Assembly (NCBI RefSeq): GCF_003432485.1
Contig: NZ_QVNQ01000013.1
Span: forward strand, 124,001-188,000
Direction of reading: 5' to 3'
Source: Actinomadura spongiicola
Lineage (GTDB): Bacteria; Actinomycetota; Actinomycetes; Streptosporangiales; Streptosporangiaceae
DNA: 64,000 nucleotides
In this document: positions 1 through 8,087 of the stretch, in pieces
Position numbering within the stretch: the first letter of the stretch is position 1
How the letters are laid out: each line of letters opens with the position of its first letter
Made by a program: the position numbers and the translations under genes
The notes under the pieces: model-generated
Database searches by the model: none
What the model was told of the DNA's origin: nothing
What the model saw: the letters and a program-made list of their open reading frames with translations, nothing else

Positions 1-101
1 GTCACGGTGGCCTGCGCGGGGACGGCGGCCAATGCCACCGCGACCGACGCGGCAGCGCAGCAACAAATGACGGCGAGCCAGGTGCGCAGAGCAGTGGACA
101 T
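1..101 (-). CDS. exported or membrane protein, 5' end only (conjugation gene cluster)
   Basis: An ATG at 101 (minus strand) begins a frame that stays open to the window edge. It encodes a short positive-to-hydrophobic N-terminus (MSTALRTWLAVICC, then an Ala/Val-rich stretch ending AVPAQA), which reads as a signal peptide or first membrane helix. The start lies 6 bases after the stop of the pilin-like gene, so the two are probably co-transcribed. In conjugative elements of actinomycetes a VirB2/TrbC-like gene is often followed by a large polytopic TrbL/VirB6-like gene, and this could be its start. That identity is inference; only about 33 codons are visible. Confidence 0.5.
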   Translation of the reverse strand, partial: MSTALRTWLAVICCCAAASVAVALAAVPAQATV

Positions 102-107
102 CGCCGA

Positions 108-452
108 TCAGCCGCCCACGAAGCCTTTGAGGATGGTCACCAGGACCGGTGTCATCACCGCGCCGCCGTAGCCGATCGCGGCGTACTTCAACGTGTTCTT
201 GGCCTTGCCCACCTCACCCGGATCGCCGCCGGCCAGCAGGTATCGGATGAAACCGACCGTCAAGAACAAGGTCGCCAGCGACACCAGCAACCCCACCAGC
301 CACCTGGTAATCCGGTTGATCACCGTGTTCAGATCCTGCGGCGGCGCCGCCAGCGCATCGGCGAACGCGTCTGGTGCCGCAAGCACCACCAGCAGGACCC
401 CGACCAGCACAGCGGCGGTCGGCGGCGCCCACCGGGACAATTTGGAGCGCAT
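108..452 (-). CDS. VirB2/TrbC-like pilin-type small membrane protein
   Basis: A 114-residue protein with an N-terminal signal/transmembrane segment (residues about 12-32, ending AFADALA) and two further hydrophobic helices (about 50-72 and 90-110) separated by a short polar loop (LAGGDPGEVGKAKNTLKYAA). This two-helix hairpin after a cleavable leader is typical of VirB2/TrbC pilin subunits and of the pilin-like proteins of actinobacterial integrative conjugative elements. It would form part of, or sit in, the membrane channel for DNA transfer. It is followed at once by another exported protein on the same strand. Assignment rests on topology and on the presence of an integrase and a tRNA 3.5 kb away; sequence identity to VirB2 is not evident by eye. 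Confidence 0.6.
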   Translation of the reverse strand: MRSKLSRWAPPTAAVLVGVLLVVLAAPDAFADALAAPPQDLNTVINRITRWLVGLLVSLATLFLTVGFIRYLLAGGDPGEVGKAKNTLKYAAIGYGGAVMTPVLVTILKGFVGG

Positions 453-1064
453 CGGCCACCTCCTTGATGGACGTGACCGGGGCCCCGCAGCGACCGGGGG
501 AGGATGCGGGCCGGGCCAGCGGAACCGTCATCTCCTTCCGGCCACGGTCACGCGGCCTCGAAGGGACGGGGACCCGGCCCGCACGGGGCGGGCGGATCGG
601 CCGCCTGCGGGGCCCCGGCGCCCTCAGGACGCCACACCCCCGCATAGAAACCTCTCAGCAGGCGCGGCCCGCCGTCTCGGTCAGAGGGATCTATGCGAAA
701 TCTCAGCGCCGCGACCCCAACGGCCATACGCCGCCGCATAACAGCCCGTGGCACAACCAGACTTGGACCGGGCCTGCCGGACTTCGGCCAGGGGGCCCGC
801 TTCCCTCGCACCCGGCATGGCGCAGACGCCGATCGTCGGCGTGCCGCAGCGGCAACGGCAGATCAGCCGTCCGCGAGCACGGCAATGCGACCGGCAAACC
901 GGCGCCGAACGGAACGGCGCAGCGGCAACGGCAACCTCGGTCAGCGCGCAACGGCACGGCAACGCCCGAGGTGGAGGCCGCTTCTAAGAGGTTCCTATGA
1001 GGCTCGTGCCGACAATCGCGTCCGTACCGGAAACCGGTCTGCACGCACAGGAGGGAACGAACAG
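453..1064. other. divergent intergenic region without a convincing gene
   Basis: About 610 bases separate the leftward pilin-like gene from the rightward methyltransferase. Several long open frames cross it on both strands, but their translations are Arg/Pro/Ala-rich with no recognisable motif, so I treat them as chance frames of GC-rich DNA. The stretch at 840-960 is rich in GGCAACGGCA-like near-repeats. The one ordered signal is a motif present three times, listed separately. Confidence 0.5.
641..1001. promoter_or_regulatory. three copies of an AGAGGTTTCTATG-like motif in divergent orientation
   Basis: The minus strand of 641-660 reads TGCTGAGAGGTTTCTATGCG. The plus strand reads TCAGAGGGATCTATGCG at 681-697 and CTAAGAGGTTCCTATGAG at 984-1001. 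All share AGAGG, then 3 bases, then CTATG. One copy faces the pilin-like operon and two face the methyltransferase gene, so each divergent unit has the motif in the same orientation relative to transcription. This suits a shared promoter element or operator of the element's own regulator. The role is inference; the repetition is directly visible. Confidence 0.4.
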
Positions 1065-2096
1065 GTGCGCGACCCCTACTGGCACGACACGACCCACGCC
1101 CTCTACGCCGGAGACCCCCGCCAGGTGCTGGCCGAGATGCCCGCCGGATCCGCCGACTGCATCGTCACCAGCCCACCACCATGGAGACCGCAGCCACGCG
1201 ATACGGCCGCAGATGCGCCGACCCGCTACGGCCGCGAGCCCACACCGGCTCTCTACCTCGCCGCCCTTCGCCGCCTCTTCGCCCAAGCCCATCGCGTACT
1301 GGGCGAGCAGGGGACCGCCTGGCTGATCACCAGTGATCGTTATGCCGGCCAGACCGGATGGGACGGCCCGCCCGCAGGCCGCCACCGTCGCCGGATCCGC
1401 GACCACGCGATGACCGGCCTGCCCGCCACCTCTCTGATCGGCCTGCCCTGGCAGCTGGCCTTCGCGCTTCAGGACGACGGCTGGATCGTCTGCAACGTGA
1501 TCGTCTGGAACCAGCCCACCATGGCCAAGACTTCAGCCGCGGACCGGCTCGCGCTCTCCTACGAGCTGATCCTCCTGCTGGTCAAAACAGATCAGTACAC
1601 CTTCGACCGTGACGCCATCGGCCGCCCCCTGGACCGCTTGATCACTGAGCTCGGCCTCGACCACAACCCAAGCGCCGAACAGGAGCGGCAGAGTCAGGCG
1701 CCCCGGTGCGGCTGGCAGCGCATCAGGCGGCACGTCCACCAGCGCGGCAGCGGCAAGGGGATCGGCTATTGCCGCACCCGATGCCGCGCGGCAGCCGACC
1801 CGCGGAAACGGCACGATCGTGAACCGTTGCCGCTCGCGCCCGTCGGCGACGTCTGGTCGTTGCCGCCTCGCCCGCAGCGGCACATCTTGCCGATCGAGGT
1901 GCCGCTCGCCTGTATTGCCACCGGATGCCGGCCCGGCGGCACCGTGCTGGACATGTTCACCGCGGACGCCACCACCGGTCTCGCCGCCCGGCACCTCGGC
2001 CGCTCCTTCATCGGCGTGGAACAGAACCCAGATCTATGCCGCATCGCTGAGCAGCGACTCCGGGGAGACAACCGCCCTGGGGACGGTGATGCATGA
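1065..2096 (+). CDS. solo DNA methyltransferase (beta-type order) with degenerate motifs
   Basis: The start is GTG 1065, with GGAGGG at 1050-1055; the frame is open upstream but the extra residues are not protein-like. The 343-residue product has the N-terminal catalytic motif IV first (DCIVTSPPPW, about residues 29-38), then a long middle region including SLIGLPWQLAFALQDDGW. Near the C-terminus is a region equivalent to the SAM-binding motif I (TVLDMFTADATTGLAARHLGRSFIGVEQNP). This order is that of N4/N6 beta-class site-specific methyltransferases. Two motifs are off: the aromatic expected after SPP is Pro, and the glycines of FxGxG are Ala/Asp. No restriction gene is adjacent. It could be an inactive or altered enzyme, or a normal variant of element-borne methylases. 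The stop overlaps the next start. Confidence 0.7.
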   Translation: MRDPYWHDTTHALYAGDPRQVLAEMPAGSADCIVTSPPPWRPQPRDTAADAPTRYGREPTPALYLAALRRLFAQAHRVLGEQGTAWLITSDRYAGQTGWDGPPAGRHRRRIRDHAMTGLPATSLIGLPWQLAFALQDDGWIVCNVIVWNQPTMAKTSAADRLALSYELILLLVKTDQYTFDRDAIGRPLDRLITELGLDHNPSAEQERQSQAPRCGWQRIRRHVHQRGSGKGIGYCRTRCRAAADPRKRHDREPLPLAPVGDVWSLPPRPQRHILPIEVPLACIATGCRPGGTVLDMFTADATTGLAARHLGRSFIGVEQNPDLCRIAEQRLRGDNRPGDGDA

Positions 2097-2323
2097 TGGG
2101 GCAGAGGCAACAGAACACTCACCATTCGGTAAGGTGCACGGCGCTGAACAGCCAATACGCTGCCGAAGCAGAGCCAGATGGGCCACGCGCCGATCTGACT
2201 TGCGATGTGGCCGATGACGTCGTGTCCGTAGAGCTGCCCGCCGAGCCACCCCCTCTGACGCCCGAGGCGGCACGCGCACTGCTCCGGCTCCTCCTCAACA
2301 TCCGGCAGCGGCGCACGAACTGA
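2093..2323 (+). CDS. small hypothetical protein coupled to the methyltransferase
   Basis: A 76-residue frame whose ATG overlaps the methyltransferase TGA (ATGA at 2093-2096), the arrangement used for translational coupling. The N-terminal half looks unstructured and includes many Gln, His and acidic residues. The C-terminal half has LPAEPPPLTPEAARALLR followed by a basic tail, i.e. one amphipathic helix. No enzyme motif is visible. It lies between the methylase and the integrase of the element, 28 bases before the integrase start. I do not recognise a family. Confidence 0.5.
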   Translation: MMGQRQQNTHHSVRCTALNSQYAAEAEPDGPRADLTCDVADDVVSVELPAEPPPLTPEAARALLRLLLNIRQRRTN

Positions 2324-2351
2324 GAAGCATCTCGTTCATCCGAGGGAAATC

Positions 2352-4025
2352 ATGATCAAACTAGCGTTCTGGGGACGGTGCTCCACCGAAGACCGTCAAG
2401 ACCCCGAAGCCTCCCGCGCTTGGCAGTACTCCCGTGCCGAGCAACTCGTCACCCCTCGCGGCGGCGTGATCGTCGCCGAGTACTTCGATATCGACAAGTC
2501 CCGGTCCATCCCACCGGCCCGCCGCCCCCAGGCCAGCCTGCTCCTGGCCGAGCTGGCCAACCCTCACCGGGCCTTCGACGCCGTCGTGGTCGGTGAGCCA
2601 CAGCGGGCCTTCTACGGCAACCAGTTCGGCAACACCTTCCCGTTGTTCGAGCACTACAACGTGCCGCTGTGGGTACCGGAAGTGAACGGGCCCATCGACC
2701 CCGCCAACGAAGCCCACGACATGATCATGTCGACGTTCGGATCCATCAGCAAAGGCGAACGGTCCCGGATCAAGACCCGGGTGCGGGCGACCATGGCGGC
2801 GCTGGCACAGACCTCCAACCGGCACATCGGCGGGCGCCCACCCTACGGATACCGGCTGGCCGACGCCGGACCGCACCCCAATCCGAGCAAGGCCGCCGAC
2901 GGCAAGCGGCTGCACGTGCTGGAGATCGACCCGTACACCGCCGAGGTGGTCCAGCGGATCTTCGCCGAGTTCCTGGCGGGCAAGGGCTTCTTCGCCATCG
3001 CCGAAGGACTCACCGCCGACGGAATCCTGTCGCCGTCGGCCTACGACCGGGCGCGTAACCGGCACCGCTGCGGCCTGGCCTGGTCCAAGAGCGCTGTCCG
3101 CGTCATCGTGAACAACCCTCGCTACACCGGCCGTCAGGTCTGGAACAAGCAGCGCAAACGCGAAGTCCTCATCGACGTCCACGACGTCACCCTTGGCCAC
3201 GAGACCAAGCTGGTCTGGAACACCCCGGACCAGTGGGTGTGGTCCAACGACATCGTCAATCCACCGATCATCGACGAGGAGACCTTCAAGGCCGCCCAGA
3301 AGTTGCTAGCGGCCCGAGGTCACGGACCGGCCCGGCACAAGCCACACCGTGCCCGTCATCTGTACATGCTGCGGGGCATCCTGCATTGCGGCATCTGCCA
3401 CCGCAAAATGGAAGGCTCCTGGAACAACGGCGCGCCCTACTACCGCTGCCGTTTTCCCGAGGAATACGCCCTGGCCAACAAGATCACGCATCCACGCAAC
3501 GTCTATCTGCGCGAAAGCGTCCTGCTGCCCCGTCTGGACCGGTGGCTGGGCCGCTACTTCGCTCCCCACCGCCGTGCCGACACCATCGCGGCGATCGCAG
3601 CCGCGCAAGGCGGCGGCGCCAGCGAAGACCCCGGCACGGCCCTGGCGCGGCAGACCATCGACGAGTGCGACCGCAAACTCGCCCGCTACCGTGCCGCGCT
3701 GGACGCCTTGGACGAGGGGACCGACCCGGCGATGATCGCCGGGTGGATCACCCAGGTCCAGCAGCAGCGCACTGCCGCCCAAGCGCAATTGCGCCCGGCC
3801 CAGAGCCAGGAACACCTCACCGAGGCCGACATCGCCGCCCTCATCGAGGAAATGGCCGACTACACCCAGGCGCTGGCCACCGCCGATCCCGCACACAAAG
3901 CCGACCTGTACGGCAAGCTCGGACTACAGCTCACCTACCACCCTGAACAGCAAAAAGTGCGGGCCGAGGCGCATCTCGATCCCGCACCGTATGGGGAAAT
4001 GGTTGGTGTCCGAGGGGGGACTTGA
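2352..4025 (+). CDS. large serine recombinase (integrase of the element)
   Basis: A 557-residue site-specific recombinase that would integrate and excise the conjugative element. The N-terminal resolvase domain carries the nucleophile in GRCSTEDRQDP (Ser11), the E helix region SKGERSRIKTRVR, then the Recombinase domain (about 150-270, HIGGRPPYGYRLAD to NNPRYTGRQVWNKQ). A zinc-ribbon part follows (LRGILHCGICHRKMEGSWNN then YYRC, about 337-362), then a coiled-coil-rich C-terminus (about 430-520). Length is normal for the family. Start ATG 2352 is preceded by GAGGG. The final 22 bases (codons VGVRGGT and stop) lie inside the 3' end of a tRNA-Leu gene on the other strand, so recombination in that tRNA would change the recombinase C-terminus. 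Confidence 0.92.
   Translation: MIKLAFWGRCSTEDRQDPEASRAWQYSRAEQLVTPRGGVIVAEYFDIDKSRSIPPARRPQASLLLAELANPHRAFDAVVVGEPQRAFYGNQFGNTFPLFEHYNVPLWVPEVNGPIDPANEAHDMIMSTFGSISKGERSRIKTRVRATMAALAQTSNRHIGGRPPYGYRLADAGPHPNPSKAADGKRLHVLEIDPYTAEVVQRIFAEFLAGKGFFAIAEGLTADGILSPSAYDRARNRHRCGLAWSKSAVRVIVNNPRYTGRQVWNKQRKREVLIDVHDVTLGHETKLVWNTPDQWVWSNDIVNPPIIDEETFKAAQKLLAARGHGPARHKPHRARHLYMLRGILHCGICHRKMEGSWNNGAPYYRCRFPEEYALANKITHPRNVYLRESVLLPRLDRWLGRYFAPHRRADTIAAIAAAQGGGASEDPGTALARQTIDECDRKLARYRAALDALDEGTDPAMIAGWITQVQQQRTAAQAQLRPAQSQEHLTEADIAALIEEMADYTQALATADPAHKADLYGKLGLQLTYHPEQQKVRAEAHLDPAPYGEMVGVRGGT
4004..4025. other. predicted attachment-site region at the tRNA-Leu 3' end
   Basis: The element genes lie on the 3' side of the tRNA-Leu gene and the integrase frame runs into the tRNA T-arm and acceptor sequence. 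This is the usual geometry for an element inserted at a tRNA 3' end, with the attachment core restoring the tRNA. The exact core cannot be defined because the other end of the element is outside the window. Confidence 0.45.
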
Positions 4026-4092
4026 ACCCCCATGCCCCGTGAAGGGCACTAGCACCTCAAGCTAGCGCGTCTGCCTATTCCGCCACCCGGAC
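4004..4092 (-). tRNA. tRNA-Leu (anticodon GAG)
   Basis: The reverse complement folds as a class II tRNA. Acceptor stem GTCCGGG pairs with CTCGGAC (one G-U pair), followed by discriminator A and an encoded CCA (4004-4006). The anticodon arm is CTAGC-TTGAGGT-GCTAG with anticodon GAG. A long variable arm follows (TGCCCTTCACGGGGCA), then T-arm GGGGGTTCAAGTCCCCC. The long variable arm and anticodon agree on leucine. A TATGGT-like -10 lies upstream on the minus strand near 4130. The 3' end adjoins the integrase of the conjugative element. Confidence 0.97.
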
Positions 4093-4209
4093 CGGTTGCA
4101 GGCCGCAGTGGGGTTGCGGCGGGGTTCACCATACCAAAGGTGGCGGGGTGCGGCGAAGTCGAGCGGCGGGGCACCATGGGACGGTACGCGAGGACTCGAG
4201 GGGGTCGGT

Positions 4210-5520
4210 GTGGTTCAGCAGGTGAGTGCTGAGGATGAGGTCGTTCGGCTCTGCCAGGAGTTGATTCGGATCGATACGAGCAACCCGGGGGATCATTCGG
4301 GGCCCGGGGAGCGGGTGGCGGCGGAGTATGTCGCGGAGAAGCTCGATGAGGTCGGGGTGGAGGCGCGGATCCTGGAGTCGCATCCGGGGCGGGCCAACGT
4401 GGTGGCGAGGATCCGAGGGGAGGATTCGGGGCGGGACGCGTTGTTGTTGCACGGGCATCTGGACGTGGTGCCCGCGCAGGCGGAGGACTGGGCGCGCGAC
4501 CCGTTCGGTGGGGAGCTCGTGGACGGGTTCGTCTGGGGTCGCGGGGCCGTGGACATGAAGGACATGGACGCGATGATCCTCGCGGTGGTGCGGCAGCGGT
4601 TGCGGGAGGGGCGGCGGCCGCCGCGGGACGTCGTGTTGGCGTTCACGGCCGATGAGGAGGCCGGGGGGAAGTGGGGGGCGCAGTGGCTGGTGCGGGAGCA
4701 TCCGGAGTTGTTCGAGGGGTGCACGGAGGCCGTGGGGGAGGTCGGCGGGTTCAGTTTGACGGTGCCCGGGGATCGGCGGATGTATCTGATCGAGACGGCC
4801 GAGAAGGGCATGGCGTGGATGAACCTGCGGGCCCGGGGGACGGCCGGGCACGGGTCGATGGTGCATCCGGACAACGCGGTGACGGCGGTGGCGGGGGCGG
4901 TCGCGCGGTTGGGGACGCATGAGTTCCCGGTGCGGTTGACGAAGTCGGTGCGGGCGTTCCTGGAGCGGGCGTGCATGGCGTACGGGGTGGAGTTCGATCC
5001 GGAGCGGCCGGAGGAGTGCCTGGAGAAGATCGGGCCGCTGGCGCGGATGATCGGGGCGACGCTCAGGAATACGGTCAATCCGACGCGGCTGGATGCCGGG
5101 TATAAGACGAATGTCATTCCGCAGGAGGCCACGGCACAGGTTGATGGGCGGTTTTTGCCCGGACATGAGGCCGAGTTCTTCGCGGTCGTGGATGAACTCC
5201 TCGGGCCGGACGTTCAGCGGGATTTCGTTCATCATGACCATGCGCTGGAGACCGATTACGAGGGGGCGCTCGTCGCGGCGATGGAGGCGGCGCTGACCTC
5301 GGAGGATGCGGGGGCGTTGCCGGTGCCGTACTGCCTGAGCGGCGGGACGGACGCCAAGGCCTTCGCGCGGCTGGGGATGCGGTGCTTCGGTTTCGCGCCG
5401 CTGAGATTGCCACCGGATTTGGACTTTTCCGGAATGTTCCATGGCGTCGACGAGCGCGTTCCGGTGGACGGTCTGCGTTTCGGGGTGCGGGTGCTCGACA
5501 CCTTTCTCGAGCGGTCCTGA
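4210..5520 (+). CDS. M20/M25/M40-family metallohydrolase (peptidase or deacylase)
   Basis: A 436-residue di-zinc amidohydrolase of the ArgE/DapE/CPG2 type. Zinc-site motifs are in order: HGHLDVVPA (about 83), the bridging Asp in GRGAVDMKDMDA (about 115), TADEEAGGKWGA (about 147, catalytic Glu) and a C-terminal His in FHGVDERVPV (about 417). The central lid/dimerisation domain starts near EKGMAWMNLRARGTAGHGS, and VDGRFLPG matches the return to the catalytic domain. Substrate cannot be told; homologues without operon context are usually annotated only as M20 family. Start GTG 4210 follows GAGGGGG at the right distance; GTG 4222 is an alternative. It is the first chromosomal gene beyond the tRNA. 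Confidence 0.9.
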   Translation: MVQQVSAEDEVVRLCQELIRIDTSNPGDHSGPGERVAAEYVAEKLDEVGVEARILESHPGRANVVARIRGEDSGRDALLLHGHLDVVPAQAEDWARDPFGGELVDGFVWGRGAVDMKDMDAMILAVVRQRLREGRRPPRDVVLAFTADEEAGGKWGAQWLVREHPELFEGCTEAVGEVGGFSLTVPGDRRMYLIETAEKGMAWMNLRARGTAGHGSMVHPDNAVTAVAGAVARLGTHEFPVRLTKSVRAFLERACMAYGVEFDPERPEECLEKIGPLARMIGATLRNTVNPTRLDAGYKTNVIPQEATAQVDGRFLPGHEAEFFAVVDELLGPDVQRDFVHHDHALETDYEGALVAAMEAALTSEDAGALPVPYCLSGGTDAKAFARLGMRCFGFAPLRLPPDLDFSGMFHGVDERVPVDGLRFGVRVLDTFLERS

Positions 5521-5599
5521 TTTTGCCTTCGCCGATGCGTTCCGTGGTGGTACCGTTACCCTTCGTCGAGGGTGATTCGGGCACGACGGAGGTTGATCG

Positions 5600-6220
5600 G
5601 TGGCAAGTGACGCGGCGCGGGCCGGGGCGATCGTCCCCCCGCGCCGTGTCGCGTTTCTCCGGCGACTGCTCATCCTCGGCGGGTTGTTGATCGGGGGCTG
5701 GCTGCTCGGGTGCGCGGGGCAGAACGCGCATGCCGAGGAGATTCCGGCCGTGACGGTGCGCGTGGTCGTGCAGGCGCCGGTGCTGGATCGGTCGGTTGAG
5801 ATCACGACCGAGCGTCGGGTGTTGCCGGTGGAGCGGCCGCCGGAGCGGTCTGCGGCGGATGTCGAGCGCGTGAAGCCCGTTGTTGAGCGGGTGATGCCGG
5901 ATGCGTCGCCTTCGCGGAAGGCCGTTGGTGGACTCCGAACCGTCGCCAAGGTTCGAAGTTCGAGTGCGGGTGCCGTGAAGGTGCACCCGGGGCGTTCCGG
6001 TGAAGTCGCTCGGGCGGTGCACGTTGATGTGCCGCGGCGACAGCCGGTGCCTGAGCCGGAAAGTGATCCCTCCGTGGTCGGTGGTCCCGTTGTGTCGGGC
6101 CTGCCGAGTGTTCTTCCTCGGGTGCCGGCGCCGCCGCCGGCCTTGCTGGTCAGTGCCGGGGCCGTGGTGCGTGCGGCTGTTCGGACGGCCGTGGACGAGT
6201 CGTCCTTCGTGCCCGACTAG
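5600..6220 (+). CDS. exported or membrane-anchored hypothetical protein
   Basis: A 206-residue protein with a basic N-terminus (PPRRVAFLRR) and one hydrophobic segment (LLILGGLLIGGWLLGCAGQNAHAEE, about 22-46). The segment could act as a signal peptide cut after AHA or, less likely, as a lipoprotein signal at the Cys in LLGC. The rest is Pro/Val/Arg-rich and low in complexity, with no catalytic motif. Start GTG 5600 has GGAGG 8 bases upstream. It sits directly before the chaplin-like gene in the same direction, 109 bases apart, so a role at the cell surface is plausible but unproven. Confidence 0.65.
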   Translation: MASDAARAGAIVPPRRVAFLRRLLILGGLLIGGWLLGCAGQNAHAEEIPAVTVRVVVQAPVLDRSVEITTERRVLPVERPPERSAADVERVKPVVERVMPDASPSRKAVGGLRTVAKVRSSSAGAVKVHPGRSGEVARAVHVDVPRRQPVPEPESDPSVVGGPVVSGLPSVLPRVPAPPPALLVSAGAVVRAAVRTAVDESSFVPD

Positions 6221-6329
6221 ATCCCCGATCAACTCTGCCGGACAGGTGTGCCCTGTCCAAATCACCTCATCGAACGAGACACGCGAGTCGTGGGTCTCGT
6301 CATCCCCCCATTTCCTGGAACGGAGCATC

Positions 6330-7904
6330 ATGCGAACGTGGGCAAAAGGCACATCCCGAGCCGCGGTTCTGGCTGCGGGCGTGGTCGCCTTCGGCACCAT
6401 CCCGGCCGGCGCCTACGCCGACATCACGAGCGGCACCGGGAGCGTTCTCGGCGGTAACCAGGTTTCCGCGCCGGTCTCGGCACCGGTCGACGTGAGCGGC
6501 AACGGCGCGTCCCTGGTCGGCACCTCCCATGCCGGGTCGCGGGGCGGCGCGAAGGTCAACAGGGGCGGTGCCGCGGGGCAGATGACGTCCGGGGCGGACG
6601 GCGTCGGCTCCGGCAATCAGGTCGACGCCCCGGTGTCCGCGCCGGTGAACGTCTGCGGGAACGGCGTGGCCGTGGTCGGGCATGCGGCCGCGGGCTGCGA
6701 GGGCGGCGCCAAGGTGGTGGACGGCGGTTCCGGCGGCCGGTTCAGCGACGGGACGGACGGGACCCTCGCCGGGAACCAGGTGAACGCGCCGATCTCCGTC
6801 CCGGTCGGCGCGTGCGGTAATGCGGCGGCGGCCGTGGGGTTCGCGGCCGCCGGTTGTGAGGGCGGGTCCGTTGTGAAGAACGGCGGTCCCACCGGGTCGG
6901 GGCAGGAGACGGCCGGTGTGTTCGGGGTCGGTAGCGGCAACCAGGCCAGCGCTCCGATCAGTGCGCCCGTCGACGTGTGTGGGAACGCGGTAGGCAACGC
7001 GCTGGCCGGGTGCGAGGGTGGCGCGTCCGTCCGTAATGGAGGTCACGGGTCGGGCGAGCAGTTCACCGACGGTGCTTATGGCGTCATATCCGGAAATCAG
7101 GCAAATGCCCCGATCAGCATCCCGGTGACGGCCTGCGGGAACGCCGCCGCGCTGGTCGGGCACGCCGCCGGGCTGTGCGAGGGCGGCGCCGCTGTCAGGA
7201 GCGACTCGGGCGGCGACCAGTACACGTCCGGGCTCGGCGGCGTCCTCACCGGTAATCAGGGGAACGCGCCGGTCGAGGCCCCGGTGGACGTGTGCGGTAA
7301 CGCCGCGGCGGGTGTCGGTCTCGCCGGGGCGCTGTGCGAGGGCGCCGAGGACGGCTACCACCCGGCCCCGGGCTACCACTCGTATCGCCGGGCGAGCGAC
7401 GTGCCCGTGACGTTGCCCGGTGGCCTGGGCGTTCCGGCGAACGGCCGGATGGCTCCTGCGAAGCCGTTCGTCCCGTCGCTCGTGGACGGTCCGGTCGACA
7501 GCGGAGCGGGCGTGCCGATGGCGCGGAAGCTCGGGCTGGTCAAGGCCCCGCTGGACGTGTGCGGTAACGCTGTGGCGGGCGTTGGCGCGCTGTGTGAGGG
7601 CGCTCAGGACGGTTACCACTCGGCCCCGGGCGGCTACCGCTCGTATCACCGGGCGGGGGGCGTGCCCGGTGGTCTGGGTGTTCCGTCGAACGGCCGGATG
7701 GTTCCTGCGATGCCGTTCGTTCCGTCGCTCGTGGACGGTCCGGCCGACAGCGGAGCGGGAGTGGCGCGGGCGCTCGGGTCGGTCGAGCCGGTCGCGGCGG
7801 AGGAGACGGTCGGGTCGATGTGGACGTTGGCGGCGTCCGCGCTGCTGGCCGCCCTCGCCGGGGGGCTGGCTCTGACCCGCCGGGTTCGGATTGGTCGGCG
7901 GTGA
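6330..7904 (+). CDS. multi-module chaplin-like surface protein
   Basis: A 524-residue exported protein; start ATG 6330 follows GGAACGGA. The signal peptide ends in AGAYA (about 30). Then come seven modules of about 32-45 residues with the pattern GNQxxAPxSxPVxVCGN-(8-14)-CEGG, close to the chaplin domain (GN, PV, paired Cys). Module 1 lacks both Cys (DVSGN, SRGG); module 7 is shortened. After modules 6 and 7 a second repeat of about 45 residues occurs twice (DGYHxAPG, VPxxLGVPxNGRMxPAxPFVPSLVDGP). The C-terminus is a membrane helix (WTLAASALLAALAGGLAL) and a basic tail, as in wall-sorted proteins, but no LPxTG or LAxTG is visible before it. It probably coats aerial or cell surfaces. Ordinary long chaplins carry two modules. 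Confidence 0.8.
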   Translation: MRTWAKGTSRAAVLAAGVVAFGTIPAGAYADITSGTGSVLGGNQVSAPVSAPVDVSGNGASLVGTSHAGSRGGAKVNRGGAAGQMTSGADGVGSGNQVDAPVSAPVNVCGNGVAVVGHAAAGCEGGAKVVDGGSGGRFSDGTDGTLAGNQVNAPISVPVGACGNAAAAVGFAAAGCEGGSVVKNGGPTGSGQETAGVFGVGSGNQASAPISAPVDVCGNAVGNALAGCEGGASVRNGGHGSGEQFTDGAYGVISGNQANAPISIPVTACGNAAALVGHAAGLCEGGAAVRSDSGGDQYTSGLGGVLTGNQGNAPVEAPVDVCGNAAAGVGLAGALCEGAEDGYHPAPGYHSYRRASDVPVTLPGGLGVPANGRMAPAKPFVPSLVDGPVDSGAGVPMARKLGLVKAPLDVCGNAVAGVGALCEGAQDGYHSAPGGYRSYHRAGGVPGGLGVPSNGRMVPAMPFVPSLVDGPADSGAGVARALGSVEPVAAEETVGSMWTLAASALLAALAGGLALTRRVRIGRR

Positions 7905-8087
7905 CGTCGGTGACGTCGTGACCTGGCGGCCGTGAGACCGCTTTGCCCGTCCCGGAAAGGCGCGGTCCGGGGCGGGCGAAGCCGTGTTTCACGGTGTGTC
8001 ACGCCGGACGTACGTAGTGCTACACTTCGGGCGGACCGCCTGTATCGGCCGAGTGAAGCCGCTCGTCCGCATGGCGGTGGGGGCCGG

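Noticed and set aside
374..1000. Long plus-strand frame over the divergent control region
   Set aside because: Translation is Arg/Pro/Ala-rich with no motif and no ribosome site; it overlaps motif copies that look regulatory.
4126..5949. 607-residue minus-strand frame opposite the M20 peptidase
   Set aside because: Composition (Arg, Pro, His repeats) is a GC-rich antisense shadow; the plus strand has clear M20 motifs.
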